This document shows positions 28,007-37,421 of a DNA stretch of 64,000 bases, piece after piece. Position 1 is the stretch's first letter; the number at the start of each line of letters is the position of its first letter. The DNA comes from Nostoc sp. TCL26-01 (GTDB taxonomy: Bacteria > Cyanobacteriota > Cyanobacteriia > Cyanobacteriales > Nostocaceae), in contig NZ_CP040297.1 in the NCBI RefSeq assembly GCF_013393945.1, forward strand, positions 4,310,001 through 4,374,000, given 5' to 3'. The notes below the pieces were generated by a model. It was given only the letters and a program-made list of their open reading frames with translations. It was not told the DNA's origin and made no database searches. The translations under genes were made by a program, and so were the position numbers.

Positions 28007-28258
28007 ATGTACAGCCTAGAAATCCCGGAAGGTCAAGCTGAATTTGCGGAACTACTCCGTCGAGTGCTAGAAGGAGAAGAAGTGATTATTTCTCAAGCAG
28101 GCACTCCTATCGCGCGTATAGTCCCAATTGCTGAACAGAAATTACCTCGAATTCCAGGTTTAGATCGTGGTCAGGTAATAATTTCCCCAGACTTTGATGC
28201 TCCCCTCCCCGACGAGGTGCTAAATGCTTTTATCAACCCAACAGACACAGAAGCATGA
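28007..28258 (+). CDS. Phd/YefM-type antitoxin
   Basis: An 83-residue antitoxin. Residues 1-45 (SLEIPEGQAEFAELLRRVLEGEEVIISQAGTP-type fold, short excerpt EEVIISQAGTPIARIVP) match the Phd/YefM DNA-binding fold. The C-terminal acidic, Pro-rich tail wraps the toxin in known complexes. Its last codons overlap the start of the PIN toxin gene by 4 bases (ATGA), a classic coupled antitoxin-toxin layout. It should repress its own operon. Confidence 0.88.
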   Translation: MYSLEIPEGQAEFAELLRRVLEGEEVIISQAGTPIARIVPIAEQKLPRIPGLDRGQVIISPDFDAPLPDEVLNAFINPTDTEA

Positions 28259-28641
28259 GAGCATTACTTGATACCCATACGTTTATTTGGTGGGTTATTG
28301 ACGATAACCGACTCTCATCTACAGCTAGAAATATAATTGCTGATCCAGGGAATAACTTATTTTTTAGTGCCGCAAGCGCATGGGAAATTGTAATTAAAGT
28401 TCGTTTGGGTAAATTAAATTTACCAGAGCCACCAGAAACTTACATTCCCAATCGGTTGACGATAAATCGATTTGAAAGTTTGCCTATTCAAGTGAATCAC
28501 GCTTTACAAGTCGTCAATCTACCTGCTTTACATCAAGACCCTTTTGACCGAATAATTATTGCTCAAAGTCAAGTGGAAAAAATGCCCATAATTACTGTAG
28601 ATAATAAAATCACACAGTATCCTGTTGATGTAATTTGGTAG
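28255..28641 (+). CDS. VapC-like PIN domain toxin
   Basis: A 128-residue PIN-domain ribonuclease. Conserved acidic positions are Asp in LLDTHTFIWW near the N-terminus, Glu in SAASAWEIVIK, and Asp in HQDPFDRIIIAQ and ITVDNKI. It is the toxin of the pair with the upstream Phd-like antitoxin, sharing an ATGA overlap. VapC toxins usually cut tRNA or rRNA. The length and motifs are intact, so it is probably active. Confidence 0.9.
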   Translation: MRALLDTHTFIWWVIDDNRLSSTARNIIADPGNNLFFSAASAWEIVIKVRLGKLNLPEPPETYIPNRLTINRFESLPIQVNHALQVVNLPALHQDPFDRIIIAQSQVEKMPIITVDNKITQYPVDVIW

Positions 28642-28732
28642 CCAAAGATAATAATTGCTAAAAGATGAATAAGACTCAATCAGTGATACCATTTCACTAA
28701 AAAAATGATAGATATAAAACAGGAATAAATAT

Positions 28733-29257
28733 GAGCGGAAATTCATGGCTGGAGTCAAGGTGAGCAGAAACGCGCTGATTATGTGCTGTATTACAAACCT
28801 GGCGTACCACTGGCTGTAATTGAAGCTAAAGATAATAATCACGGCGTTAGCGCGGGAATGCAACAGGCGATCGCAACTGGTGAATTAATTGATGTACCAT
28901 TCATCTTTAGCTCGAATGGTGACGCTTTTATGATGTCCGATCGCACCATTACCGAAGGACAACGAGAACGGGAAATTCCCCTCAATCAGTTCCCGACACC
29001 GAAGGAACTTTGGCAGAAATACTGTGATTGGAAGGGTATTAACTCAGATATTCAGCCAATTGTAGCTCAAGATTATTACCCCAGTCCTGATAAAAAACAG
29101 CCACGCTATTATCAACAGATTGCCATTAATCGGATTTCTGATTGTCTCAAATCAAGCGATCGCTTTGCCAAGGCGATCGTTGAGGAAAATGAATTTGCTT
29201 GGAAAGTTTCAATTGCAGATTTGAAAGCGAATAATTACAACCTAGATATTAAAAATC
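28733..29257 (+). pseudogene. Type I restriction scar (HsdR/HsdM chimera)
   Basis: The frame opens inside an HsdR-like N-terminal domain (GEQKRADYVLYYK, VPLAVIEAKDN) and continues to PRYYQQIAINR, the Q-tip motif at the start of the HsdR helicase. It then passes directly into FAWKVSIADLKANNYNLDI, which is the C-terminal signature of the HsdM methyltransferase. The missing middle implies a deletion fusing two genes of a type I R-M locus. The first residues are out of frame with any start (a TGA precedes), and the 3' end runs into the IS1-like element. It is non-functional. Confidence 0.75.
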
Positions 29258-29296
29258 GGCGTTGCATAATAAGGTATGAATATAAGGTGCTAAAAC

Positions 29297-30039
29297 ATGA
29301 ATTGTCCTGAATGTGGCTCTCATCATATCCGTAAGAATGGAATAAAAAGAGGTAAACAGAATCACATTTGCTGTAATTGCCGTCGCCAGTTTATTCAGGA
29401 TTATGAGCCATCAAAAACTTATAGCAATGAAATCAAAGAAGAATGTATTCGGATGTATCTCAATGGTATGGGTTTTCGAGCTATTGAACGAGTTAAAGGT
29501 GTCCATCACACGACAATTATTACTTGGGTAAAACAACTGGGTCAAAATTTACCAGATGCACCACCAATCGAGGAAATTCCTGAAGTTGGAGAACTCGATG
29601 AATTAGAAACTTTTATTGGCTCAAAAAGCGAAAAGTTGCGTGCGGGGGTTCCCCCCGTTGAGCAAACTTTTCAAGACAAAACAAAATTTGGCTATGGACG
29701 GCAGTAAATCATTTTCAAGAGGGGATTTTAGCTTGGGTATTGGGAGATCATAGTGCAGAAACTTTTAAGCCTTTATGGGAAATAGTTTGTTGTTGGCATT
29801 GCTATTTTTATGTCACTGATGGATGGAAAGTTTACCCTCAGTTTATTGACCCAGGTGATCAGATTGTGAGCAAGATTTACATGACTAGAGTAGAAGGTGA
29901 AAACACTCGTTTACGTCATTACTTAGCACGACTCCATCGCAAAACGCTGTGTTATTCTAAGTCCGTAGAAATGCTTAAATACTCTATTAGATTATTACTT
30001 CATTACTTGAAGTATCATTTTATCCTCGTGCTTAATTGA
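29297..30039 (+). pseudogene. IS1-family transposase, broken
   Basis: The N-terminal part is the zinc-ribbon/HTH half: CPECGSHHIRKNG, CCNCRRQF, then GVHHTTIITWVKQ. After FIGSK the frame is broken by a 51-bp inserted repeat, and the DDE-type remainder resumes in another frame: NKIWLWTAVNHF, ILAWVLGDHS, and the C-terminal YVTDGWKVYPQF and RVEGENTRLRHYLARLHRKT. In the uninterrupted ancestor GSK would have continued into NKIWLW. The transposase is therefore disabled and the element can move only in trans. Confidence 0.85.
29627..29677. repeat. 51-bp palindromic repeat inside transposase gene
   Basis: The unit begins AGCGAAAAGTT and ends AAACTTTTCAAGA around a GCGGGGG/CCCCCGT-type stem. It shares ends and length with 2391-2441. 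Its insertion shifts the transposase frame. Confidence 0.8.
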
Positions 30040-30243
30040 TTCATACCGCACTCAGCAACGCCTTACAATTTTATATTTGACCCAAGAGTTAACCGCGATT
30101 TTTGAGCAAATTACTAATCTATGACTATTAAAGTTTGGCAACGATAAAATCAGGTTATGTTTACAACAGTAATATAAATAAGTTACTTAGTTGCGATCGC
30201 CATCTCAACCCAAATAAAAATTGACTGCTGAACCACAATCAAA

Positions 30244-32325
30244 ATGACCACCCCTGAAGAACTAAACGCCATACTTGAGCGAATCGTCCAAAAACAGCAG
30301 ACTGAAACTGACATAACAGTTCTGCAACAATGGCTTAGTGGTGGTGGTCAAATTGTCTCTCAGCAAGGGAAATATGCAGTCCACCTGGGACAAGGACAGG
30401 AAATTCATATAGGCGATCGCACTTATCATGGCGCAGATGCAGAAATAATTCGAGAAATTGTCCGGTCTCTCCTTGAGGAACTAAAAGTCACTGGTCAATT
30501 TGCCGCATTTAAAGAGCAGAACCAGCAGTCTGTTGATGAACTGGTGCAACAAGTGCGATCGCGCATTCATGATGATATTCAGAAATTACATAGCACGATG
30601 CCACTATGGGGTGTAGATCACTGGGTTCCTTTAGGTGATTTGTTTGTAGATGTGAACATCCTAGAGGAACTGAGCAGTAGTCGTAGGTCAGAACTCGATG
30701 ACCTGTGGCAAGATTTCAGTAAGAATCCAAGCTATCGCAGTTTGGATCGCATTGGCTTAGGTAGAGAGCGACAAAGGGTTTCAGGACTAGTGGTACTGGC
30801 GAAAAATACAAATCTCATGGTGGTGGGTAAACCAGGTTCAGGGAAGACCACTTATTTGCAACGAATAGTTACCGAGTGCAACGCTGGCAATTTACAAGCG
30901 CATCGAATTCCTACCTTGATTAAATTACGAGAGTTTGTAGAAGATGGACGTAAGTTTGCCTATTTGCTGGAGCGTTATTTTGAGCAGTGCTGGCAATTAT
31001 CAAACACAGAAATTAATTTGATTTTCCATCAAGGTCGAGCATTGGTATTGCTAGATGGTTTAGATGAAGTCACAGGGGAAAATGGTAAAAATATCACCAA
31101 GCAAATTAAGCAGTTTGCTCGTTCTTATCCGCAGGTGCAGGTAATTGTAACCTGTCGGACGCAAAGCCAAGAATCGCGGTTTGAGCGTTTTGATTATGTA
31201 GAAGTAGCAGATTTTAATCAAGCTCAAGTGAGATTATTTGCCGAGGATTGGTTTTTGGCAGTTATTGGGGATGACTCAGCAGGATTAGTGCGATCGCATG
31301 AGTTTCTCAATCAGCTTTTTTTGGAAGCGAATAAACCGATACAAGATTTAGCAATTACACCAATTTTACTGAGTTTGACTTGTGCCGTATTTAACCAAAC
31401 TGGCAAGTTCTACTCAAAGCGTTCCAAGCTTTATGAGGAAGGGTTAGAGCTACTACTAGAGCAGTGGGATAAGTCAAGGGAGATTGAGCGAGATGAGATT
31501 TACCGAGATTTATCACTGGAACGAAAGCTGGAGTTACTTAGTTATCTGGCGGTGAAAAAGTTTGAGCAGCCGCAGTATGTTTTATTTGAGCAGTCAGAAA
31601 TTGAGGGTTACATAGCAGAGTTTTTGGGAATTAGGCTGCGGGATAGTCGAGTAGTTTTGAAAGCGATCGCTTCTCAGCATGGGTTGTTGATTGAGCGATC
31701 GCAGAAAGTTTGGTCTTTTTCACACCTGACGTTTCAAGAATATTTAGTAGCGAAGTGGTTTTGTAATGACTTTTGTGAACATTTCATAGCCCATATTTTA
31801 GATAGACATTGGCAAGAAGTTTTTTTATTAACTGTTGAAATAGTAGATAATCCTGAAGAAATACTCTGCTTACTCAAAACAGAAATTGACTGTTATTTGT
31901 CAAATGATCATAAACTTCAGAAGTTTTTTTCATTGTTAGTTAAAAAGGCAAATTCAGTAGATACTAGCTTGAAACCAGCCTCGATTAGAGCATTTTATTT
32001 CGGTCTTGAATTTGCTGTGCCTAAGCTGACTGGACCTGATATAGATTTTGATACAAGACTTGTTAGTAAACTTAATGATATTCCGTATGACCTACATCCT
32101 CTTGAATATGGATGCAATGATATTACTGTTGACGTGTCCCTCGCTAATATGATCGCTATATCTCAAAATGGATTTATCGATCCTGACTTTGCTATGCCAC
32201 AATGTAGTGAAATACTTGAAAGCAATTTTTTACAAAAACTAAAAAAAACAATTGAGGAAATCCCTGACATCTTCATTGATAGAATTAAATTTGATGAGTG
32301 GGAAGAAAAATATAGCTTAATGTGA
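30244..32325 (+). CDS. NACHT NTPase with N-terminal effector-associated domain
   Basis: The 693-residue protein begins with a small helical/beta domain (1-80; GKYAVHLGQGQEIHIGDRTY) like the effector-associated domains of bacterial conflict proteins (EAD10-like is my best guess). The NACHT ATPase follows, with Walker A GKPGSGKTT at 195-203 and Walker B ALVLLDGLDEV at 266-276, then a sensor arginine in VTCRTQ. The C-terminal half is helical with FSHLTFQEYLVAKWF, typical of NACHT winged-helix ends. Proteins of this kind are antiphage NLR-like sensors. No effector gene is fused or adjacent, so the effector may be recruited through the N-terminal domain. Confidence 0.85.
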   Translation: MTTPEELNAILERIVQKQQTETDITVLQQWLSGGGQIVSQQGKYAVHLGQGQEIHIGDRTYHGADAEIIREIVRSLLEELKVTGQFAAFKEQNQQSVDELVQQVRSRIHDDIQKLHSTMPLWGVDHWVPLGDLFVDVNILEELSSSRRSELDDLWQDFSKNPSYRSLDRIGLGRERQRVSGLVVLAKNTNLMVVGKPGSGKTTYLQRIVTECNAGNLQAHRIPTLIKLREFVEDGRKFAYLLERYFEQCWQLSNTEINLIFHQGRALVLLDGLDEVTGENGKNITKQIKQFARSYPQVQVIVTCRTQSQESRFERFDYVEVADFNQAQVRLFAEDWFLAVIGDDSAGLVRSHEFLNQLFLEANKPIQDLAITPILLSLTCAVFNQTGKFYSKRSKLYEEGLELLLEQWDKSREIERDEIYRDLSLERKLELLSYLAVKKFEQPQYVLFEQSEIEGYIAEFLGIRLRDSRVVLKAIASQHGLLIERSQKVWSFSHLTFQEYLVAKWFCNDFCEHFIAHILDRHWQEVFLLTVEIVDNPEEILCLLKTEIDCYLSNDHKLQKFFSLLVKKANSVDTSLKPASIRAFYFGLEFAVPKLTGPDIDFDTRLVSKLNDIPYDLHPLEYGCNDITVDVSLANMIAISQNGFIDPDFAMPQCSEILESNFLQKLKKTIEEIPDIFIDRIKFDEWEEKYSLM

Positions 32326-32401
32326 CTGAATAAATATAGAAAATTGGTAATAAAATATAGACAAATTTGTTATATTTGGAGATTTACAAATCAACAGAAA
32401 G

Positions 32402-32803
32402 AAGCAGAAAGCAGGTACACTGAACACGGCAATCGATAACTTTATAAAAACCACCCACAGCTACTGGTTTGGACTTTTTCATTGTTATGAAATTGAAGAT
32501 TTTCCTAGAACTAATAATGACTTAGAACACGCTTTTGGTATGCTACGTCATCATCAACGTCGTTGTACTGGTCGTAAGGTTCCCCCCTCATCCCTTGTTA
32601 TTCGTGGTTCTGTCAAACTTGCCTGCGCGCTCGCTACTAAACTTCATTCTTTTACCGCATCTGATTTAGCACAAGTTGATATTCATACTTGGCTCGAATT
32701 ACGCTCTCAATTGCAAAAACACCACAAAGCCAGAATTGAACAATATCGATTTCGCACAGACCCCAACGGTTACTTGGCCAATTTAGAGAGTCGTCTTCTC
32801 TAG
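32402..32803 (+). pseudogene. C-terminal fragment of a transposase-like protein
   Basis: The frame has no start in its first part and carries HSYWFGLFHCYEIEDFPRTN, NNDLEHAFGMLRHHQRR and ASSLVIRGS-like text, then a Lys/Gln-rich helix to the stop at 32803. The DLExxFxxLRxHxRRxxG pattern is that of the catalytic C-terminal end (Glu of a DDE triad) of an IS transposase. The N-terminal domain is missing. It lies between the NACHT gene and the cmr operon. I cannot name the IS family. Confidence 0.6.
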
Positions 32804-32986
32804 TAACTTTTACCATACTAGCATCTTTTATTCTTACTCCATCGATTCAGTACAAGAGTTAACTTCATACCTCTGCTTGTTCCAAATTTTCAGCATAATT
32901 TCTAATTGGTAAAAGTAAGATTATCTTAACCTCTCACCGATAATTAAGAACTGAAATTACAATCAATGTCAAAACTTATACTTTTG

Positions 32987-33060
32987 TTTGTCATTCGCAT
33001 GAAAAAAGTTATGACTTGGCAGGCAGTGATATAACTTACATTTAGTCACTGGTAATCGAC
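32987..33060 (+). promoter_or_regulatory. Shared upstream motif before cmr2
   Basis: TTTGTCATTCGCATGAA at 32987-33003 lies about 60 bases before cmr2 and is followed at 33049-33060 by CTGGTAATCGAC. The first block recurs before the genes at 47806, 48375 and 48960, each time with a GTAAT-containing block downstream. It is probably a promoter or activator site. Confidence 0.55.
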
Positions 33061-33064
33061 AGGT

Positions 33065-36000
33065 ATGAATGTTTATCATAGAAAAATATATGCGTTCTTA
33101 CGAGCAATAGAAAAAATTGATTGGCTGAGAGTAGATTTGAATTATATTTACGATAATTTAGCTTGTTTACAGCCATATTTGGCAGATTTACAGAAATGGT
33201 GGGAAAGCCAAAATGCTGAACAAGCATTACGTATCAGCAGTTCCTCGGATCGTGTTAGCTTGAATGATGTAGTAATTCAAAGTAATGAAAATCACATTAC
33301 TGTTTGTCATAGCATTAGTGGAGAACAACAAAAAATTACAGTTACAGCATTTGACAAGTCCTTAGATATTAGTAGAATTGCTCAAGAAGAAGACGCAGAG
33401 ACAGTATTTTGGTGGTTTTGGCGATACTTACCAGAACTGTTAGTTAATCAAGATGCAAGAAATGCTCTTTTAATTCCTACGCATCGGATTTTACCTGACT
33501 GTCCATTACACAGTTATCAAAGCACAGTTTCCGCCTTAACTGGAGCAATATTTTCTGATGAAAATGAGTCAGATTCTAGCAATAAATCTCCTTATTTACT
33601 GCTATTCACCTTTTCTCCTATCCAAGAGTTTATTAAGTCATCACGTAAATTTCTTGATTTCTGGGCTGGGTCATTTTTACTGCATTACTTTAGTGCATTA
33701 CTTTGTTTTGAAGTTGCTAAAAAATATGGGCCAGATACAGTCATTACTCCTTCATTGTGGAGTCAAGAAATCATTGATGCCTTGATGATTGAACATTTTA
33801 GTGAATTACCACAAATTCAAGCAATATTTAAAAATCCTTGCCAACATATAAAAATTGATCCAGCAAACAATTTTGAAAGTTCTCATTCCCAAAGTTTAAG
33901 TACAGCAGGGTTTCCCAATGTAATTACTATTCTCATGCCTAATCAACAAAAAGCGGTAGAGTTAGGTAAGTATTTAGAACAAACTCTAAAAGACACTTGG
34001 CTAAAAATCAGCCGTGATGTCAGAAGTTCTGTCAAAGAAAGAGTAAGAGATTTAGTAGAAAATCAAGAAGAATTACAAAGAACTTGGGAAATAATTGCCA
34101 GAGAGTTTATCCATGTTATGGATGAACAGGAATTATCAGAAATTTGGAATTTAATCACTGACGAATTTGTACAAGATAAGAATGAAACAGAATTAGAACA
34201 AGATAAACTTACCAAGATAAAAAAAGGTCGAGATATTAAAAAAACTCTCCAAGATTTTTATCAAGGAGGTAATTGGGAATGGAATCAACTTTGGGATGTG
34301 CAAATTAATAACACATGGGAAACTTATTTTGTCGCAGTTCCGTTAGGTTCTCCTGAACAACCTCTAGAAATTGAGCAAGGAAATCATCAATTACAAGCAT
34401 GGATAAATTCACAAAATCAGATAGCACAACCAATTATTGAGTTACCATCACCTGCGGAACAACCTGTATACGGAAAATTTAATGTAGGTTCGTGGTGGGG
34501 AAGTCTACAAGCACGTCTTGGTAACGGGATTCAAGCAATTAAAAATACCCGGAATTGGCAAATACCCGTTGCGCCTGGAGAACGTTCTACCCTTTCTGGT
34601 CAATATAGTGCTTTATATCCGCGCTTTAATTATCAAAAATTCCAAAATGGGTTCGGTGTACCTTCAGAATCGCTACGCTTATTTTGGCGTGTTATGGCAC
34701 TCGCTTATCCAGGGTTATTCAACGGTTCTGAAAAACTGAATGCGATTGAATTAACTAAGCGTATGGCTTGGAAATATGGGGGTGTAGCACAATCTTTAGG
34801 AATTCCTTTGAGTGATGATGATGATTATGAAGGGTTAATTTGTTTCCCGAATCTTTGTTCTATTGCCGCAGCACATTTTGCAAGTCATAATGCTCCTAAA
34901 GTTGCAAGATATTGGCAAGATTTAGAACAGGAATTCAAACAACATCCGCAATTCCAAAATCAAGAGAGTAAGTACCGAGAATTTAGAAAACTTACCCGTC
35001 GTCCTTTTCAAGTCAAACGAGCGGATGAGGCTTTAAGAAAAGATACCGATTATCAAAAAGGTTACAACGGTGTAATGTTTTCTAGCAAATGGCTTGCAGA
35101 TGATATGGGATTAGAAACTTCAAAAACATCGGGATTAGAAGCTTCAGAAACATCTGCGTTAAGAAGTATCGTTGATAAAGTTCAAAAAAGACACTTTGGT
35201 GATAGCAGTCCTGCTGATTGGTGGGTGTTGGTACTAGGTGATGGCGATGGGATGGGCGGTTATGTTAATGGACGTAAGCTCAAAAAATACGAAGATTACA
35301 TTATTAAGGATTTAGTTGATGAAAATCATATCAGAGATAAAGAAGCATGGGAGGAATTATTAAAAAATACACGCAAAAGAATGGGGCCTGCTACTCACGT
35401 TGGACTCAACCGAGCATTGCTTGATTTTTCTAACCGCTTAGTTCCTTATATCACTGAACAGCGTTGTTGTGGGCGGGTCATTTATAGTGGTGGAGATGAT
35501 GTAATGGTAGCATTACCATTAGCTGATTTACCTAAGTTTTTGCGTTCATTACGTGCCGCTTGGTGTGGTAGCGAAGACCCTGAAGATGAATTTAGGTGTA
35601 TGGGTGGTTATTGGCAATGGAATGAAGAAATACCTAAGCCAGCCGATATTCCATCTCGTCCGTTATTTACTATGGGTAAAGAAGCAACGATGAGTTTAGG
35701 AGTAGTTATTGCTCACAAAAGTGTGCCTTTACCAACTGTTCTAGAAAAGTTATGGTCAGCAGAAAAAGATAAGGCGAAAAAGCTGTTAGGGGGAATTGTT
35801 AAAGATAAAAAAATACCTAATAAAGATGGTTTGTGCTTCCAAATAATTTACGGTTCTGGCAATACACTGGAAGCCTTAATGAAAGGGCATTTACTCGAAA
35901 GTTGGTGGAAATTTATCGAAGCTAGTCAAAATTATGAACAAGTAGATTTCAGCCCAATTATGTATAGATTAGCAGAGGATTTACTGCGTCATGCTGATGT

Positions 36001-36289
36001 TACAGAGAATGATAAGTTATTCCGACAAGTTGCTGAGGTGGTTTTTCAAAGTCGTAATCAACAAGTTCCTGAAGATGTCAAAAATGCTTTATTAAATTGG
36101 TTAGATGAATGGGAAGAGTGGGCTTTTTGCATAGGTAAAAAAAGCAAAGAAAATCAAGATAATGCTTTAGGGAATGAGCCAGAAGATATGTCTATGCTGT
36201 TAAAATTTACGGCGTTTTTGATGTCGCGTTGGCAAGTAGAAAGTAACTGGATTCAAGAAACTGAAAATGAAAAAATGGTATGCAATTGA
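33065..36289 (+). CDS. cmr2: Type III-B Cas10 (Cmr2), GGDD present, HD absent
   Basis: The 1,074-residue large subunit of the Cmr effector. The GGDD cyclase motif is in VIYSGGDDVMVALPL (residues 809-812), with a first palm motif GDGDGMGGYV about 70 residues before it; this fold makes cyclic oligoadenylates when target RNA is bound. LLFTFSPIQEFIKSSRKFLDFWAG near residue 180 is the Cmr2 N-terminal signature (short form given). I find no HD pair near the N-terminus, so ssDNA cleavage is not expected. The gene opens the cmr operon and overlaps cmr3 by 23 bases. Confidence 0.95.
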   Translation: MNVYHRKIYAFLRAIEKIDWLRVDLNYIYDNLACLQPYLADLQKWWESQNAEQALRISSSSDRVSLNDVVIQSNENHITVCHSISGEQQKITVTAFDKSLDISRIAQEEDAETVFWWFWRYLPELLVNQDARNALLIPTHRILPDCPLHSYQSTVSALTGAIFSDENESDSSNKSPYLLLFTFSPIQEFIKSSRKFLDFWAGSFLLHYFSALLCFEVAKKYGPDTVITPSLWSQEIIDALMIEHFSELPQIQAIFKNPCQHIKIDPANNFESSHSQSLSTAGFPNVITILMPNQQKAVELGKYLEQTLKDTWLKISRDVRSSVKERVRDLVENQEELQRTWEIIAREFIHVMDEQELSEIWNLITDEFVQDKNETELEQDKLTKIKKGRDIKKTLQDFYQGGNWEWNQLWDVQINNTWETYFVAVPLGSPEQPLEIEQGNHQLQAWINSQNQIAQPIIELPSPAEQPVYGKFNVGSWWGSLQARLGNGIQAIKNTRNWQIPVAPGERSTLSGQYSALYPRFNYQKFQNGFGVPSESLRLFWRVMALAYPGLFNGSEKLNAIELTKRMAWKYGGVAQSLGIPLSDDDDYEGLICFPNLCSIAAAHFASHNAPKVARYWQDLEQEFKQHPQFQNQESKYREFRKLTRRPFQVKRADEALRKDTDYQKGYNGVMFSSKWLADDMGLETSKTSGLEASETSALRSIVDKVQKRHFGDSSPADWWVLVLGDGDGMGGYVNGRKLKKYEDYIIKDLVDENHIRDKEAWEELLKNTRKRMGPATHVGLNRALLDFSNRLVPYITEQRCCGRVIYSGGDDVMVALPLADLPKFLRSLRAAWCGSEDPEDEFRCMGGYWQWNEEIPKPADIPSRPLFTMGKEATMSLGVVIAHKSVPLPTVLEKLWSAEKDKAKKLLGGIVKDKKIPNKDGLCFQIIYGSGNTLEALMKGHLLESWWKFIEASQNYEQVDFSPIMYRLAEDLLRHADVTENDKLFRQVAEVVFQSRNQQVPEDVKNALLNWLDEWEEWAFCIGKKSKENQDNALGNEPEDMSMLLKFTAFLMSRWQVESNWIQETENEKMVCN

Positions 36290-37421
36290 AGCATTAGATG
36301 TCTTATTATTCCGAGAGGCGAAACCATTTTCCCCAGGAGAAGGTGCATGGGCTAAGGGAATGTTTCCACCGATGCCAACGGCTGTTTTTCAAGCCTTACG
36401 TTCTGTCACCAAAACAGATAAAACTACAGAAAAATTAGAATTTATTGGGCCGTTTTTGCTGCGGGAGACATCTACAGGTGAAGAACTGTGGCTACCTACA
36501 CCAAAGGATTTACTTTGTGTGAAGGAACGTAGTAATAACCTAGATGAAAATCCAGAGTACGACAAAATAGAGGAATTAGATGAATGGTCGCGTCTGGTTT
36601 GTCTGCAACCATCAGACCTTAGCAGTCCTATATGGAAAGATGTCTGTTTTGGTTCGGCTTCCCTAGAGGAAAATCATCTTGTTCCCATGATTCCGCCGCC
36701 AATTACTGACAATGCAGATATCTGTGATAGTCCATCGGTGAGAGGTAAGAATGAATGGATTTGTGGTCGTCCAAAACCTTGGATAAAAGCTGGTGCATTG
36801 ATTCGATACCTGAAGGGAGAAGGTCTACATAATCCTCAAGACTTTCATGATGATCCTTGGAGTGTGCAGGTTTTACCTCATATTCAAATGCAAACAAACC
36901 AGCGCCAAGTTCTAAATGAAGATGGTTATTTTACGGAAGTTGCAGTGCGGCTACATACTGGCTGGAAGTTAGTTGCAGCTATTAACACAACTTTGGAATC
37001 ATCTGTAGTGCGTTTGGGAGGCGAGGGACATCGGGCTTTAGTTTCTCCTTTGGAGAGTTTACCTGATTGGGATGCTATTGAGGAGTTTATGCAGCCATCG
37101 TCAGACTGCAATAAAGCTTACCTGTTAACTCCTGGACTAGCACAAACTGATCCTGAAAAATTTGTTTATGGGATTTGTCCTGGAGTGTGGCGAGAAAGTC
37201 TACTCAGTTGTGCTAGCGATCGCCCGATTTTATGGGGTGGTAAATCTAAGCATACAGCAACTCCCATGCTACCGCAACGTGCATTCGTACCCCCAGGGAC
37301 AGTGTATTTATTCAAGCAGATTCCCAAGGAAACATCTGTACTGCCATCAATAAATGACGGCGTACTTGCGATTTTTAAATATCTTAATTACGGAACAATT
37401 TTGTGGGGAATAAGAAAATGA
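36267..37421 (+). CDS. cmr3: Type III-B RAMP protein Cmr3
   Basis: A 384-residue Cas5-group protein that caps the 5' tag of crRNA in the Cmr complex. The N-terminal RAMP signature is IEALDVLLFREAKPFSPGEG, with the Gly-rich loop region in VRLGGEGHRALV near 250. The start overlaps the end of cmr2 and its stop overlaps cmr4 by ATGA, so all are on one transcript. Length is normal for the family. Confidence 0.93.
   Translation: MKKWYAIEALDVLLFREAKPFSPGEGAWAKGMFPPMPTAVFQALRSVTKTDKTTEKLEFIGPFLLRETSTGEELWLPTPKDLLCVKERSNNLDENPEYDKIEELDEWSRLVCLQPSDLSSPIWKDVCFGSASLEENHLVPMIPPPITDNADICDSPSVRGKNEWICGRPKPWIKAGALIRYLKGEGLHNPQDFHDDPWSVQVLPHIQMQTNQRQVLNEDGYFTEVAVRLHTGWKLVAAINTTLESSVVRLGGEGHRALVSPLESLPDWDAIEEFMQPSSDCNKAYLLTPGLAQTDPEKFVYGICPGVWRESLLSCASDRPILWGGKSKHTATPMLPQRAFVPPGTVYLFKQIPKETSVLPSINDGVLAIFKYLNYGTILWGIRK

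Larger units (their letters stand above)
29258..30062 (+). mobile_element. IS1-family element, interrupted
   Basis: Imperfect terminal inverted repeats bound the element: GGCGTTGC...GGTATGAAT at the left end (29258-29281) and its complement at 30039-30062. Between them lies an IS1-like transposase gene. No target-site duplication is visible, so at least one flank has been rearranged, consistent with the type I restriction scar on its left. Confidence 0.75.

Noticed and set aside
27567..28641. A three-gene toxin-antitoxin operon
   Set aside because: The first antitoxin is of a different family and separated by 164 noncoding bases with several HIP1 sites; only the second and third genes overlap as a pair.
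28528..28863. 111-codon minus-strand frame over the VapC 3' end
   Set aside because: It is antisense to the toxin and the restriction remnant, and has low-complexity hydrophobic content.
33065..33500. An HD nuclease motif in Cas10
   Set aside because: No His-Asp pair with proper helical context was found in the N-terminal region; HSYQST near residue 150 lacks the Asp.
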